A stretch of 42,760 nt of DNA from Candidatus Desulfaltia sp. (lineage in GTDB: Bacteria; Desulfobacterota; Desulfobacteria; Desulfobacterales; ETH-SRB1), in the NCBI GenBank assembly GCA_030656555.1, contig JAUSPN010000067.1, forward strand, positions 1 to 42,760, written 5' to 3'. The notes below the pieces were generated by a model that was not told the DNA's origin, searched no databases, and was given only the letters and a program-made list of their open reading frames with translations. Both the position numbers and the translations under genes were made by a program. The first letter of the stretch is position 1. Each line of letters starts with the position of its first letter. Positions 1 to 7,046 of the stretch are shown here, in pieces.

Positions 1-282
1 CTTAAACACGGAGTCCTGGGATTAGTTATCGCTCTGGTTGAGATCATCAAGGAGGCCCTCAGACTTCAGGCTTTGAAAAGAATGGAGGGAGGAAGTCTTA
101 CCGAAGAAGAGGTTGAGAGGCTCGGGGAAGCCCTGATGGACCTGGATATAGCAATTGAGGAGATAAAAAAAGAGCAGGGGATCACCGAATCGGTCAAATC
201 TGTAAGAGATGGGTTGGATAGTATTGTGGATGATGTGATAGATAAGATAATAAATCCTGAAAGGTGGGAGAAAAAACAGTGA
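1..282 (+). CDS. gvpK: Gas vesicle protein GvpK (3' part)
   Basis: The reading frame is open from base 1, so the gene starts outside the window and only the last 93 codons are present. The visible part reads LKHGVLGLVIALVEIIKEAL, then LRLQALKRMEGGSLTEEEVE and LGEALMDLDIAIEEI. This matches the conserved core and C-terminus of the GvpK family, which is about 110-150 residues long. GvpK is a minor, mostly helical accessory protein needed for gas vesicle formation. It is followed by a 107-base repeat-filled gap and then GvpL/F in the same orientation, so it belongs to the same gvp locus. The TTG at 73 and ATG at 82 are internal codons, not starts, because conserved sequence continues upstream of them. 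Confidence 0.9.
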   Translation, partial: LKHGVLGLVIALVEIIKEALRLQALKRMEGGSLTEEEVERLGEALMDLDIAIEEIKKEQGITESVKSVRDGLDSIVDDVIDKIINPERWEKKQ

Positions 283-341
283 TCAGTGATCAGTGGGCAG
301 TGGGCAGTAGGCAGTGGTCAGTGGGCAGTGATCAGTGATCA
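281..341. repeat. CAGTGAT/CAGTGGG heptamer array
   Basis: Nine or so tandem 7-base units of the forms CAGTGAT, CAGTGGG, CAGTAGG and CAGTGGT begin right at the gvpK stop codon. They resemble the short tandemly repeated repetitive (STRR) sequences known from filamentous cyanobacteria. The phase is 7 bases, so the array shifts reading frame at every unit. It fills the gap between gvpK and the next gene together with the ATGACCA-type array that follows. Confidence 0.85.
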
Positions 342-370
342 GAAGTGACGGATACATGATACAGGATACT

Positions 371-399
371 AACCAATGACCAATGACTAATGACTAATA
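371..399. repeat. ATGACCA/ATGACTA heptamer array
   Basis: Four 7-base units, ATGACCA, ATGACCA, ATGACTA and ATGACTA, sit immediately before and overlap the GvpL/F start codon. This is the same family found at 1474-1515, 1893-1922, 3011-3043, 3284-3330, and inside the ArsA-like gene. Each unit carries an ATG and, in another frame, stop codons, so the repeat supplies gene starts and ends in this locus. Confidence 0.85.
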
Positions 400-1472
400 T
401 GATGAAAGAGATAATCGAAAAGATGGTGAAGCAAGAGATAAGGGATATCCTTGCCGAGAGTGAAGAAATGATAAGGGATATCGTAAAAAACTCCCTTTTG
501 CCGGAACTAAGATCGGAAATTCGGCAAACAATTTCACAAGCATTGGAAGAACTAATAGGAAAATCGCCGGACCTGGCACAGCATCAACAAGTGAACAACG
601 ATGTGAGCCCTCAACAGAGCGAAGAGGTTCAGAAGCCTGAATCCTATTCAAAGACAGACCTTGGACATCAAGACTCAGACGTTGGACATCGGACGTCGGA
701 CATTGGACCTGCCGGAGGAAGATACCTTTACTGTGTGGTCGAAGGCAATGAAAAGATGAGCTTCGGCAAGATTGGAATAGAGGAAAACGAGGTTTACACC
801 ATTCCCTATGAGGAGCTTTCCGCAGTTGTTCACAGCTGTCCTGCTGAACCGTATAAATCGGAAGATGAAGAAATAATGAAGGGGTGGGTAATGGCGCACC
901 AGAATGTGATCGACCGGGCATGGGAAAGGTTCGGCGGCGTTCTTCCTCTCGGTTTTGACACCATAATTCAGGGAGAGGGAACTACATCCCCAAAAGAGAA
1001 TATGAGGAATTGGTTAAAAGATGATTATGACAACCTGAAGGAAAAGATGGGAAAGGTCAGAGGCATGGCGGAATATGGAGTGCAGGTTTTCTGGGATCCA
1101 AAAATTATCGCCAAAAAGATCGCCGAAGAGAGCCCTGAGATTAAAAAATTAGATGAGGAGATAAAATCAAAGCCAAAAGGTCTGGCCTATATGTATAGAC
1201 AGAAATTAGAGAATCTCATAAAAAAGGAGATGGAAGGAAAGGCAGATCAAAAATTTAAGGAGTTTTTTGAAAGGATTAAACCCTGTGTAGATGACCTGAA
1301 GGTAGAAAAGACCAAAAAAGCGGAGGATGGAAAGCAGATGCTCATGAATCTATCCTGCCTGCTTCCGAAAGAGGCCAACAAAAAACTGGGAGAGGAGCTG
1401 GAAAAGATCGATAATATGGAGGGCTATTCTGTTCGTTTCACCGGGCCATGGCCGCCATATTCCTTCGTATGA
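390..1472 (+). CDS. Gas vesicle protein GvpL/GvpF with N-terminal extension
   Basis: The C-terminal 250 residues are a GvpL/GvpF protein, starting at RYLYCVVEGNE (about residue 111) and ending with YSVRFTGPWPPYSFV, the classic family tail. GvpF/L proteins are minor structural or assembly proteins that contact GvpA. Residues 1-60 form a charged helix, probably coiled coil (MMKEIIEKMVKQEIRDILAE), joined by a polar linker at about 61-110. The usual family length is 210-280, so the 360-residue form is extended. Part of the linker is encoded by 7-base repeats (659-708). The ATG at 390 lies in a repeat and has no clear Shine-Dalgarno; ATGs at 399 and 402 are equally possible starts. It could be called either GvpL or GvpF; the family split is not resolvable by eye. 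Confidence 0.9.
   Translation: MTNMMKEIIEKMVKQEIRDILAESEEMIRDIVKNSLLPELRSEIRQTISQALEELIGKSPDLAQHQQVNNDVSPQQSEEVQKPESYSKTDLGHQDSDVGHRTSDIGPAGGRYLYCVVEGNEKMSFGKIGIEENEVYTIPYEELSAVVHSCPAEPYKSEDEEIMKGWVMAHQNVIDRAWERFGGVLPLGFDTIIQGEGTTSPKENMRNWLKDDYDNLKEKMGKVRGMAEYGVQVFWDPKIIAKKIAEESPEIKKLDEEIKSKPKGLAYMYRQKLENLIKKEMEGKADQKFKEFFERIKPCVDDLKVEKTKKAEDGKQMLMNLSCLLPKEANKKLGEELEKIDNMEGYSVRFTGPWPPYSFV
659..708 (+). repeat. In-frame TTGGACA-type heptamers inside gvpL/F
   Basis: Units TTGGACA, TCGGACG, TCGGACA and TTGGACC, with decayed copies upstream, encode part of the linker between the N-terminal helix and the GvpL/F domain (peptide LGHQDSDVGHRTSDIGP). The motif is unlike the intergenic arrays but has the same 7-base period, which suggests that a repeat insertion was absorbed into the coding sequence. 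Confidence 0.6.
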
Positions 1473-1473
1473 A

Positions 1474-1515
1474 GACAGTCATTGGTCATTGGTCATTAGT
1501 CATTAGTCATTGGTA
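1474..1515. repeat. CATTGGT/CATTAGT heptamer array
   Basis: Five tandem units, CATTGGT, CATTGGT, CATTAGT, CATTAGT and CATTGGT, begin directly after the GvpL/F stop codon. This is the reverse-complement orientation of the ATGACCA array that precedes the same gene, so the gvpL/F gene is bracketed by inverted copies of one repeat family. Confidence 0.85.
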
Positions 1516-1538
1516 ACGGAAGGAATGAGGAAGAGACC

Positions 1539-1910
1539 ATGAATTTGGAAGATCTGAAAGTTTATCAAATGGCAATGGCACTGGGTGAGAAAGTTTGGGA
1601 AATCGTAATTCAGTGGAATTATTTTGCTAAGGATTCAATAGGTAAACAGTTAGTTAGATCTGCCGATTCAGTGGCAGCAAATTTGAGTGAGGGGTTTGGT
1701 CGTTTCTCTTATAAAGAAAATAAACAGTTCTGTTATTATGCCCGTGGTTCACTGTATGAGACAAGAACTTGGCTTGCTAAAGGGAATAACAGAAAATTGA
1801 TAAATGATGATGACTTCAATTCACTGGATGAAGACATAGAATTGATCGGTAAAAAGCTGAACGCCTATATCAAATCTATAGGCAAGAAACCAATGACCAA
1901 TGACCAATGA
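1539..1910 (+). CDS. Four-helix bundle protein (S23/IVP family)
   Basis: This 123-residue protein has the features of the four-helix bundle family first seen in 23S rRNA intervening sequences (PF05635/TIGR02436): MNLEDLKVYQMAMALGEKVW, then IGKQLVRSADSVAANLSEGF and KENKQFCYYARGSLYETRTW. The function is unknown; it is a small pentameric helical bundle in solved examples. The ATG at 1539 follows a GAGGAAGAG-type ribosome binding site. The last residues (KPMTNDQ) and stop codon are supplied by an ATGACCA heptamer array at 1893-1922. These genes occur singly across many genomes, often as mobile-looking insertions, so its place in the gvp locus may be accidental. Confidence 0.85.
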   Translation: MNLEDLKVYQMAMALGEKVWEIVIQWNYFAKDSIGKQLVRSADSVAANLSEGFGRFSYKENKQFCYYARGSLYETRTWLAKGNNRKLINDDDFNSLDEDIELIGKKLNAYIKSIGKKPMTNDQ

Positions 1911-1924
1911 CCAACGACTAATTC

Positions 1925-3043
1925 ATGGAACCTCAACGCAACACCAACGCAACCCTCGTAGATTTATTAGACCGTGTCCTTGACAAGGGCCTCGTGATCC
2001 ATGCCGATCTGATCGTGTCGGTTGCGGGCATTCCCTTGATCGGCGTCAACCTGAGGGCAGCGTTGGCGGGAATGGAAACCATGCTCAAATATGGTGTGAT
2101 GCAGGCGTGGGATGAGAAGAGCAGGGCGTGGGAGAGAGAACATCGGAAGAAGGCTATCCCTTCTTTGGTTGAAGGAGAAGAGATTGTCCTGAAAATGTAT
2201 GGTTCTTATTACTATAGTAAGGGGATATACGCCGCATGGAAACCGGGCTATTTTTATTTGACTGACAAAAGACTTATTCTTCACCGGCAGGATTTCGATG
2301 AAATCACATTTCAGATACCGTTAGAAGAAATAAAAGCATTGATAATAAAAGAGGAAGAGCATTTTGTTAAAGAGAAACAAAAACAGGTGCTCTATCTTCT
2401 TGACAAACAGGGTCGAGTACATCGGCTCAGTGCGGTGGAAACAAACCGGTTGAAAGACGCTATTGAGCAAAAAATAAAGGATATGGGATTTTATCTCGAA
2501 GAAAATCCCGTTCTTCCGGAGGTTGAAGATGAGCAAATTGCAGGTTCGTTGATGGAGGAGGAAAGAGTTGTTCATCGAGGAAAAAAGGTGTGGTATTTAG
2601 TGCCGGCTGAAGGAATTCAGCAAGAGCCCTGGAGACCGGGCCACCTCTATCTTACTAATAAGAGATTATGCTGGTGGTATGATTTTGAGAAGAAGTTGGT
2701 TTTTGACGTCTCTATTGACCGGATAATCAATGCTATCAGTGATATTAGAAAGGTAAGCGGACTGGACAGCAAAAAAGAGAGGGTTCTTGATATAATATAC
2801 GGGGTTAATTCAACAAGAAAAACAGCTTCTTTTGCCGGAAAGGAAATAGATGAATGGGCAAAGGTGTTGAAGGGTGTCGTGTCAGTCCGAAGTGCGGAGT
2901 TTTTAAGCCCTGAGATGGAGACATGCCCTGAATGCGGAAAAGAAGCGCCGGTTAAAGAACTTTTAGGAAAGGGCTGCTCATATTGTAACTGGGTTAGCCC
3001 GCTTAGAAACAGTAGTCAGTTGCCATTAGTCATTAGTCATTAG
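1925..3043 (+). CDS. GvpA/J-like domain fused to two GRAM/PH-like domains and a zinc ribbon
   Basis: Residues 10-60 match the GvpA/GvpJ/GvpM family: ATLVDLLDRVLDKGLVIHAD, then VSVAGIPLIGVNLRAALAGM and ETMLKYG. After it come two GRAM/bacterial-PH-like modules. Module one covers roughly residues 80-185 (GEEIVLKMYG, GYFYLTDKRLIL, PLEEIKALII). Module two covers roughly 200-320 (GHLYLTNKRLCWWYDF, SIDRIINAISDIRKV). The tail has a CPECG...CSYCNW zinc ribbon (about 338-358). Normal GvpA/J proteins are 70-150 residues, so this 372-residue architecture is unusual. I infer an accessory shell protein or adaptor that sits on or nucleates the gas vesicle and presents PH-fold domains to a partner. There is no obvious Shine-Dalgarno before the ATG at 1925. 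The final residues (SQLPLVISH) and stop come from a heptamer array. Confidence 0.8.
   Translation: MEPQRNTNATLVDLLDRVLDKGLVIHADLIVSVAGIPLIGVNLRAALAGMETMLKYGVMQAWDEKSRAWEREHRKKAIPSLVEGEEIVLKMYGSYYYSKGIYAAWKPGYFYLTDKRLILHRQDFDEITFQIPLEEIKALIIKEEEHFVKEKQKQVLYLLDKQGRVHRLSAVETNRLKDAIEQKIKDMGFYLEENPVLPEVEDEQIAGSLMEEERVVHRGKKVWYLVPAEGIQQEPWRPGHLYLTNKRLCWWYDFEKKLVFDVSIDRIINAISDIRKVSGLDSKKERVLDIIYGVNSTRKTASFAGKEIDEWAKVLKGVVSVRSAEFLSPEMETCPECGKEAPVKELLGKGCSYCNWVSPLRNSSQLPLVISH
3011..3043. repeat. CATTAGT heptamers encoding the gene end
   Basis: Three CATTAGT units encode the last residues and stop codon of the GvpA-GRAM fusion gene. They continue on the far side of the element at 3044-3283, so the array appears to have been split by that insertion. 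Confidence 0.75.
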
Positions 3044-3283
3044 TTGTTAAATGCCACAACATCGTGGACGAATAAATGTGCCATGACATCGTGGACTTGA
3101 GGAAATTTAGACATATTGATTCTAATAAGGTTGTGTAATTCAATTGTGCGCAAGTTATAAACATATATGATGTTTCGTCCAGTAGTGGCCATGATTTCTA
3201 ATGCGCTGTCAGTCATGTTTTTATAGGTTCGTCCACGATGTCGTGGCATTAAAATCTGTCCACGATGTTGTGGCACTCAACAA
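3044..3283. mobile_element. 240-bp MITE-like element with ~53-bp terminal inverted repeats
   Basis: The two ends, 3044-3096 and 3231-3283, are imperfect inverted copies. Each starts TTGTTRARTGCCACAACATC and contains two copies of a CCACRACATCGTGGAC-type palindromic box. The element sits inside a heptamer array and is flanked on both sides by TTAG, which may be a 4-bp target duplication, although TTAG is also part of the repeat. The minus strand is open for 78 codons across almost the whole element (3040-3276); I do not recognise the peptide. The size and structure fit a non-autonomous transposon. No transposase with matching ends is in the window. Confidence 0.7.
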
Positions 3284-3345
3284 TTAGTCATTAGTCATTG
3301 ACCATTGACCATTGACCATTGACTAATGACCACTACCCACTGACA
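3284..3345. repeat. CATTAGT/CATTGAC heptamer array
   Basis: The array continues after the MITE-like element with units CATTAGT, CATTGAC (three times) and then inverted ATGACCA/CCACTGACA-like units. It ends 20 bases before the histidine kinase start. It is the continuation of the array at 3011-3043. Confidence 0.75.
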
Positions 3346-3365
3346 ACAGATTAAGGAGAAATATC

Positions 3366-4091
3366 ATGGTTGCATCAACTGCTGAGGATTCTTATGGAGA
3401 ATTTGGTGATAGAAGGGAAGAATTTGTTCGTTCCGAAAGGCTTGCCTTCACCGGCAGGATAGCCGCCAGTATAGCCCATGAGATAAGAAATCCTTTGGGC
3501 AACGTATCTATGTCGGTCCAGCAGCTTAAGAAGGGTTGTGCTCCAGACAGCCCCTGGGTCAAACATATTGAGGTTATTACCAGAAATACGGAAAGGATTA
3601 ATTTTCTTATTACCGAGCTCCTTAATTGTGCCAGGCCGCCAAAACTGAATGTCGAGCCTCATGATATTCATGAAGTCTTAGAAAATGTTCTAAATTCTAT
3701 CAGGACCAAGATTCTTTCACAACATATAAAAGTTCACAAAAAGTTAAACGCTGAATTATCAGTAATAAATGTCGATAATGAACAGATAAAGCGTGTTTTC
3801 TCAAACGTGATGATCAATGCGGTTGAGTCTATGCCTGAAAATGGCGAAATGACTGTTGTTACAGAGAATGATGAAAACAATTTCATCGTGAAGATTAAAG
3901 ACAATGGGCATGGTATCCCGGATGAAGATATTATCAGGATATTTGATCCATTCTTTAGCACAAAATCATCGGGGGTAGGTTTGGGGCTATCCATATGTTA
4001 TGGGATCGTTGTGAGCCACGGCGGGATCATAGGGGTGGAAAGCGAGACGAGTAAAGGGACGACCTTTACAATCTCTTTGCCAATAAGATAG
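3366..4091 (+). CDS. Soluble sensor histidine kinase
   Basis: This 241-residue protein has only the kinase core and no sensor or membrane segment. The HisKA H-box is SIAHEIRNPLGNVS with phospho-acceptor His38. The HATPase_c has an N-box (NVMINAVESMPENG), a G1 box (DNGHGIP), an F-box (FDPFFSTK) and a G2 box (GVGLGLSICYGIV). It should phosphorylate a response regulator, most likely the one encoded next at 4385. The start at 3366 has a good AAGGAG ribosome binding site. With no sensor domain, its input must come from a partner protein or from cell state. Its position inside the gvp cluster suggests control of gas vesicle formation or placement. Confidence 0.9.
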   Translation: MVASTAEDSYGEFGDRREEFVRSERLAFTGRIAASIAHEIRNPLGNVSMSVQQLKKGCAPDSPWVKHIEVITRNTERINFLITELLNCARPPKLNVEPHDIHEVLENVLNSIRTKILSQHIKVHKKLNAELSVINVDNEQIKRVFSNVMINAVESMPENGEMTVVTENDENNFIVKIKDNGHGIPDEDIIRIFDPFFSTKSSGVGLGLSICYGIVVSHGGIIGVESETSKGTTFTISLPIR

Positions 4092-4384
4092 ACCAAAGAA
4101 ATTGAAGACCAAAGCAATTGAAGATTGAAGACCAGGGCAATTGAAGATTGAAGATTGAATATTGAAGATTGAAGGAATTCTGTCAATTTTTAAAAAGAAA
4201 CAGAGCGGAGCGATTCCACAAATATACAATATTCAATATACAATATTCAATCCATACGCGATTCCACAAATATTCAATATTCAATATTCAATATTCAATA
4301 TTCTATTTTCAATATTCAATCCATATGGCGATTCCACAAATCTTCAATATACAATATACAATCTTCAATTTAAAGGGGTGATTT
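4092..4384. repeat. Inverted-arm repeat: ATTGAAG array - core - ATTCAAT array
   Basis: This gap has no gene. The left arm is tandem ATTGAAG heptamers with GACCAAAG/GACCAGGG interruptions. The core is GAATTCTGTCAATTTTTAAA followed by ACAGAGCGGAGCGATTCCAC. The right arm is tandem ATATTCA/ATTCAAT units, interrupted by two further copies of GCGATTCCACAAAT. The two arms are complementary, so the RNA could form a long hairpin just before the response regulator start. The same core appears inverted at 5059-5088 and again at 6957-7008. Confidence 0.75.
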
Positions 4385-5005
4385 ATGGCGGAAATAAAAT
4401 ATGATATCAAAAGGGGTGCGGATGTATATAGACTGATCTATCACGCAAGATTAAGGAGTTGGATTCTAAAGGGTGTTATCAAAAGAGGTGAAGCAATTGT
4501 ATGGCGAAGTGGTCTATCGGGTTGGCGTAAACCTGAAGATCTTGAAGAGTTGAAACCTTATTTTAGACAAAAGGACAAAGAGGATTTAAAGAGAAAAAAA
4601 CAAGAAATAAAGCCAGGTCCCTTTCCAAAGAAGCGTATAAAAAATATTTTGATAATAGAGGACGAAGAGGATTTGTGCTGGCTTTTATCTAATACTTTAA
4701 AGGATAAAGGGTATAATGTAATTATTGCCAATACCATAAGTGAGGGCGCAGCCTGTCTAAAGGAATCACTCGATTTGGTATTTTTAGATTTAAAACTGCC
4801 CGACGGTGATGGGATGGATATCCTTCCTAAAATCAAAGAAATAACCTCGGAGACATTGGTAGCCATCATTTCTGCCTATGGTAGTGAAGAAAGAATGGAA
4901 GAAGCAAGGGCCAAAGGAGTCTACAGCTTCATCAACAAGCCATTTACTGAGGAACGCATATTAGATCTTCTATCGCAAATCAGTGGACAGGCAATTGAAG
5001 ATTGA
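4385..5005 (+). CDS. Response regulator with N-terminal GYF-like domain
   Basis: Residues 1-60 resemble a GYF_2-type module, with a W26...G30...G35 pattern and GLSGWRKPEDLEEL. A lysine-rich linker follows, then a receiver domain at about 86-200: acidic pair ED in ILIIEDEEDL, phospho-acceptor Asp135 in VFLDLKLPDGDG, and Lys in FINKPF. There is no DNA-binding output domain, so signalling is probably by protein contact, perhaps through the GYF-like part. The gene follows the histidine kinase at 3366 and has an AAGGGGTG ribosome binding site. The stop codon lies in the first ATTGAAG heptamer of the next array. The GYF assignment is by eye and less certain than the receiver domain. Confidence 0.85.
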   Translation: MAEIKYDIKRGADVYRLIYHARLRSWILKGVIKRGEAIVWRSGLSGWRKPEDLEELKPYFRQKDKEDLKRKKQEIKPGPFPKKRIKNILIIEDEEDLCWLLSNTLKDKGYNVIIANTISEGAACLKESLDLVFLDLKLPDGDGMDILPKIKEITSETLVAIISAYGSEERMEEARAKGVYSFINKPFTEERILDLLSQISGQAIED

Positions 5006-5186
5006 AAATTGAAAATTGAATATTGAAGACCAAAGAAATTGAATATTGAATATTGAATATTTGTGGAATCGCTTCGCTCTGTTTTTTAGTCGAGTGGTCG
5101 AGTGGGAAAGTGGTCGAGTGGTTAACTACTTACTACTCGACTAATTCCCTACTCGACTACTCGACTATTTCCTTCAATATTCAATC
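4990..5186. repeat. ATTGAAG/ATTGAAT array, inverted core and GTCGAGTGG palindrome
   Basis: From the response-regulator stop codon onward there are ATTGAAG, ATTGAAA and ATTGAAT heptamers. Then comes ATTTGTGGAATCGCTTCGCT, which is the reverse complement of the core at 4192-4222. From 5089 there is a second inverted repeat: GTCGAGTGGTCGAGTGGGAA on one side and CTACTCGACTACTCGAC-type units on the other. The gap ends with CTTCAATATTCAAT just before the dnaK-like ribosome binding site. Confidence 0.75.
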
Positions 5187-5199
5187 CCAAAAGGAGAAC

Positions 5200-6909
5200 A
5201 TGACTAAAGCAATCGGCATAGATCTTGGCACTACCTACTCGGTGGCAGCCGTAATAGAAAATGGACGGGCCAAAGTGATTAAAAATGCCGAAGGCGAAAA
5301 TCTAACCCCCTCTGTTTTTGCTGTAACCGGCCTTGGGCAGAGATTGGTCGGATCTGTGGCAAAAAGCCAGGCTTCAGCCAATCTGGAAAAGACAGTCATA
5401 TCCATTAAGAGGCATATGGGCAGCGACTACAGAGTCTCCCTCAATGGCAGAAGCTATTCCCCCCAGGAGATATCCTCCTTTATTTTGCGCAAGATAAAAT
5501 CAGACGCCGAAAAATATCTGGGAGAGCCGGTAGATAAGGCAGTTATTACAGTTCCGGCATATTTCAATGATGGGCAGCGCCAGGCAACCAAAGAGGCCGG
5601 AATTATGGCCGGCTTTGATGTGATGAGAATAATCAATGAGCCTACAGCAGCCGCTCTGGCCTATGGGCTGGATCGAGAAGAAATCCAGACAATTCTTGTA
5701 TGGGATCTTGGAGGCGGAACATTTGATGTGTCAATTCTGGAGCTTGGAGATGGTCTCTTTCATGTAAAGGCTGTAAACGGCAACACCAGGCTTGGCGGCG
5801 ATGACTGGGATGAAAGGATAGTCGATTATCTAACTGAAAAAATATTAAATGAACATGGGTTTGATATAAAATCAGATAAAATTGCACTTCAGCATCTAAA
5901 AGAGGTCAGTGAAAAGGCCAAGAGAGAACTTTCTTACGGGCAGACTGCTAAAATTCCCCTTAATTTTATCAAAACAAATGGTAGCCGTTTAAAAGACCTG
6001 GAGACCTCGATTGATCGGGAAATGTTTGAGGACATAACTGCGGACTTAAGGGAAAAACTTCTCGGTCCCACACGGCAGGCTTTATCCGATGCCGGACTGT
6101 CTCCGGATGGTATTGATAGAATTGTGCTGGTTGGAGGCTCTACCCGGATGCCGTCTATTAGACATCTCGCGGAAGAAACTTTTCATAAAAAACCATACGT
6201 CAAGGTCAACCCCGATGAAGTGGTAGCTATTGGAGCGGCTATTCAGGCCGGCGTTTTAATGGGTGAAATTAACGATGTCGTACTTGTAGATGTAACGCCT
6301 CTTTCTTTAGGGATTGAGACAGAGGGTGGCCTTTTTGCAAAGATCATTCCTCGCAATTCTACTATCCCTACATCTGCAGGGCAAATTTTCACCAATGCTG
6401 AGGACAATCAAACCGTGATGGACTTCCATGCCCTTCAGGGTGAACGGGAGGTAGCGGCAGATAATATCAGCCTGGGGCAATTCCAGTTGACCGATATTCC
6501 CTCCCTGCCCAGGGGAAAGGCACAGGTGGAGGTTACCTTTGAGATCGATGTAAACGGAATAGTCAAAGTCTCTGCCCAGGAGCTATACACCGAAGAACAG
6601 ACCGGTATAAGGATTGACGCTTCACACCTTTTGAGTGATGAGCAGGTCGAGGAGGCGGTGAAGGAAGCTGAAGCCTTTGCCGAAGAGGATATGGAAAGAC
6701 GCACAGAAATAGAAATTAATATCCAGGCCGACAGCATGATCCGGGCAGCCGAATTATTCATAGAGGAGACAAGGGAAAAGCTTTCAACTTCTTATCTGTA
6801 CGTAATTGAGTCTGCCGTATTGGACCTGAAATCAGCCTTAGCCGAAGGTGAAAGCACTGTCGTCGAAAATAAGACCAAAGGGCTGAGGAAGTTATTGGAC
6901 AAAATATAG
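5200..6909 (+). CDS. Hsp70/DnaK-family chaperone, short form
   Basis: The protein is an ATP-dependent Hsp70. Signatures are IGIDLGTTYSVAAV, VWDLGGGTFDVSIL, ITVPAYFNDGQRQATK and IVLVGGSTRMP in the nucleotide-binding domain. A substrate-binding domain follows, with VTPLSLGIETEGG. I chose ATG 5200 because it has an AAGGAG site and begins at the conserved MTKAIGIDLG; the open frame upstream to 5053 is repeat-derived. At 569 residues it is about 70 shorter than canonical DnaK and lacks the long disordered tail. No grpE or dnaJ is adjacent, so it is probably a dedicated second Hsp70 working with the gas vesicle locus rather than the main DnaK. Confidence 0.92.
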   Translation: MTKAIGIDLGTTYSVAAVIENGRAKVIKNAEGENLTPSVFAVTGLGQRLVGSVAKSQASANLEKTVISIKRHMGSDYRVSLNGRSYSPQEISSFILRKIKSDAEKYLGEPVDKAVITVPAYFNDGQRQATKEAGIMAGFDVMRIINEPTAAALAYGLDREEIQTILVWDLGGGTFDVSILELGDGLFHVKAVNGNTRLGGDDWDERIVDYLTEKILNEHGFDIKSDKIALQHLKEVSEKAKRELSYGQTAKIPLNFIKTNGSRLKDLETSIDREMFEDITADLREKLLGPTRQALSDAGLSPDGIDRIVLVGGSTRMPSIRHLAEETFHKKPYVKVNPDEVVAIGAAIQAGVLMGEINDVVLVDVTPLSLGIETEGGLFAKIIPRNSTIPTSAGQIFTNAEDNQTVMDFHALQGEREVAADNISLGQFQLTDIPSLPRGKAQVEVTFEIDVNGIVKVSAQELYTEEQTGIRIDASHLLSDEQVEEAVKEAEAFAEEDMERRTEIEINIQADSMIRAAELFIEETREKLSTSYLYVIESAVLDLKSALAEGESTVVENKTKGLRKLLDKI

Positions 6910-6921
6910 TGGACAGGGATA

Positions 6922-7034
6922 AAATTGAAGATTGAAGATTGAAGAATGAATATTGAAGGAATTCCGCCAATTTTTTAAAAAAACAGAGCGTAGCGATTTC
7001 CGCAAATCTTCAATCTTCAATCGACAATATTCAA
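6922..7034. repeat. ATTGAAG array - core - CTTCAAT array
   Basis: Third copy of the inverted-arm element: ATTGAAG heptamers, then GAATTCCGCCAATTTTTT and ACAGAGCGTAGCGATTTCCG, then TCTTCAATCTTCAATCGACA as the opposite arm. It lies between the Hsp70 gene and the Hsp20-like gene. Core differences from the copy at 4173-4222 are few and scattered, so the copies are diverged but clearly homologous. Confidence 0.75.
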
Positions 7035-7046
7035 TTGATAAACGTT

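Noticed and set aside
394-921. Minus-strand frame opposite gvpL/F
   Set aside because: It has no ribosome binding site and no recognisable protein features; it is an antisense shadow of the real gene.
4092-4384. Possible CRISPR array in the ATTGAAG/ATTCAAT region
   Set aside because: The unit is only 7 bases, there are no unique spacers of constant length, and no cas genes are in the window.
5053-5199. N-terminal extension of the Hsp70 gene
   Set aside because: The extra 49 residues are encoded by repeats, and a good ribosome binding site precedes the conserved MTKAIGIDLG start at 5200.
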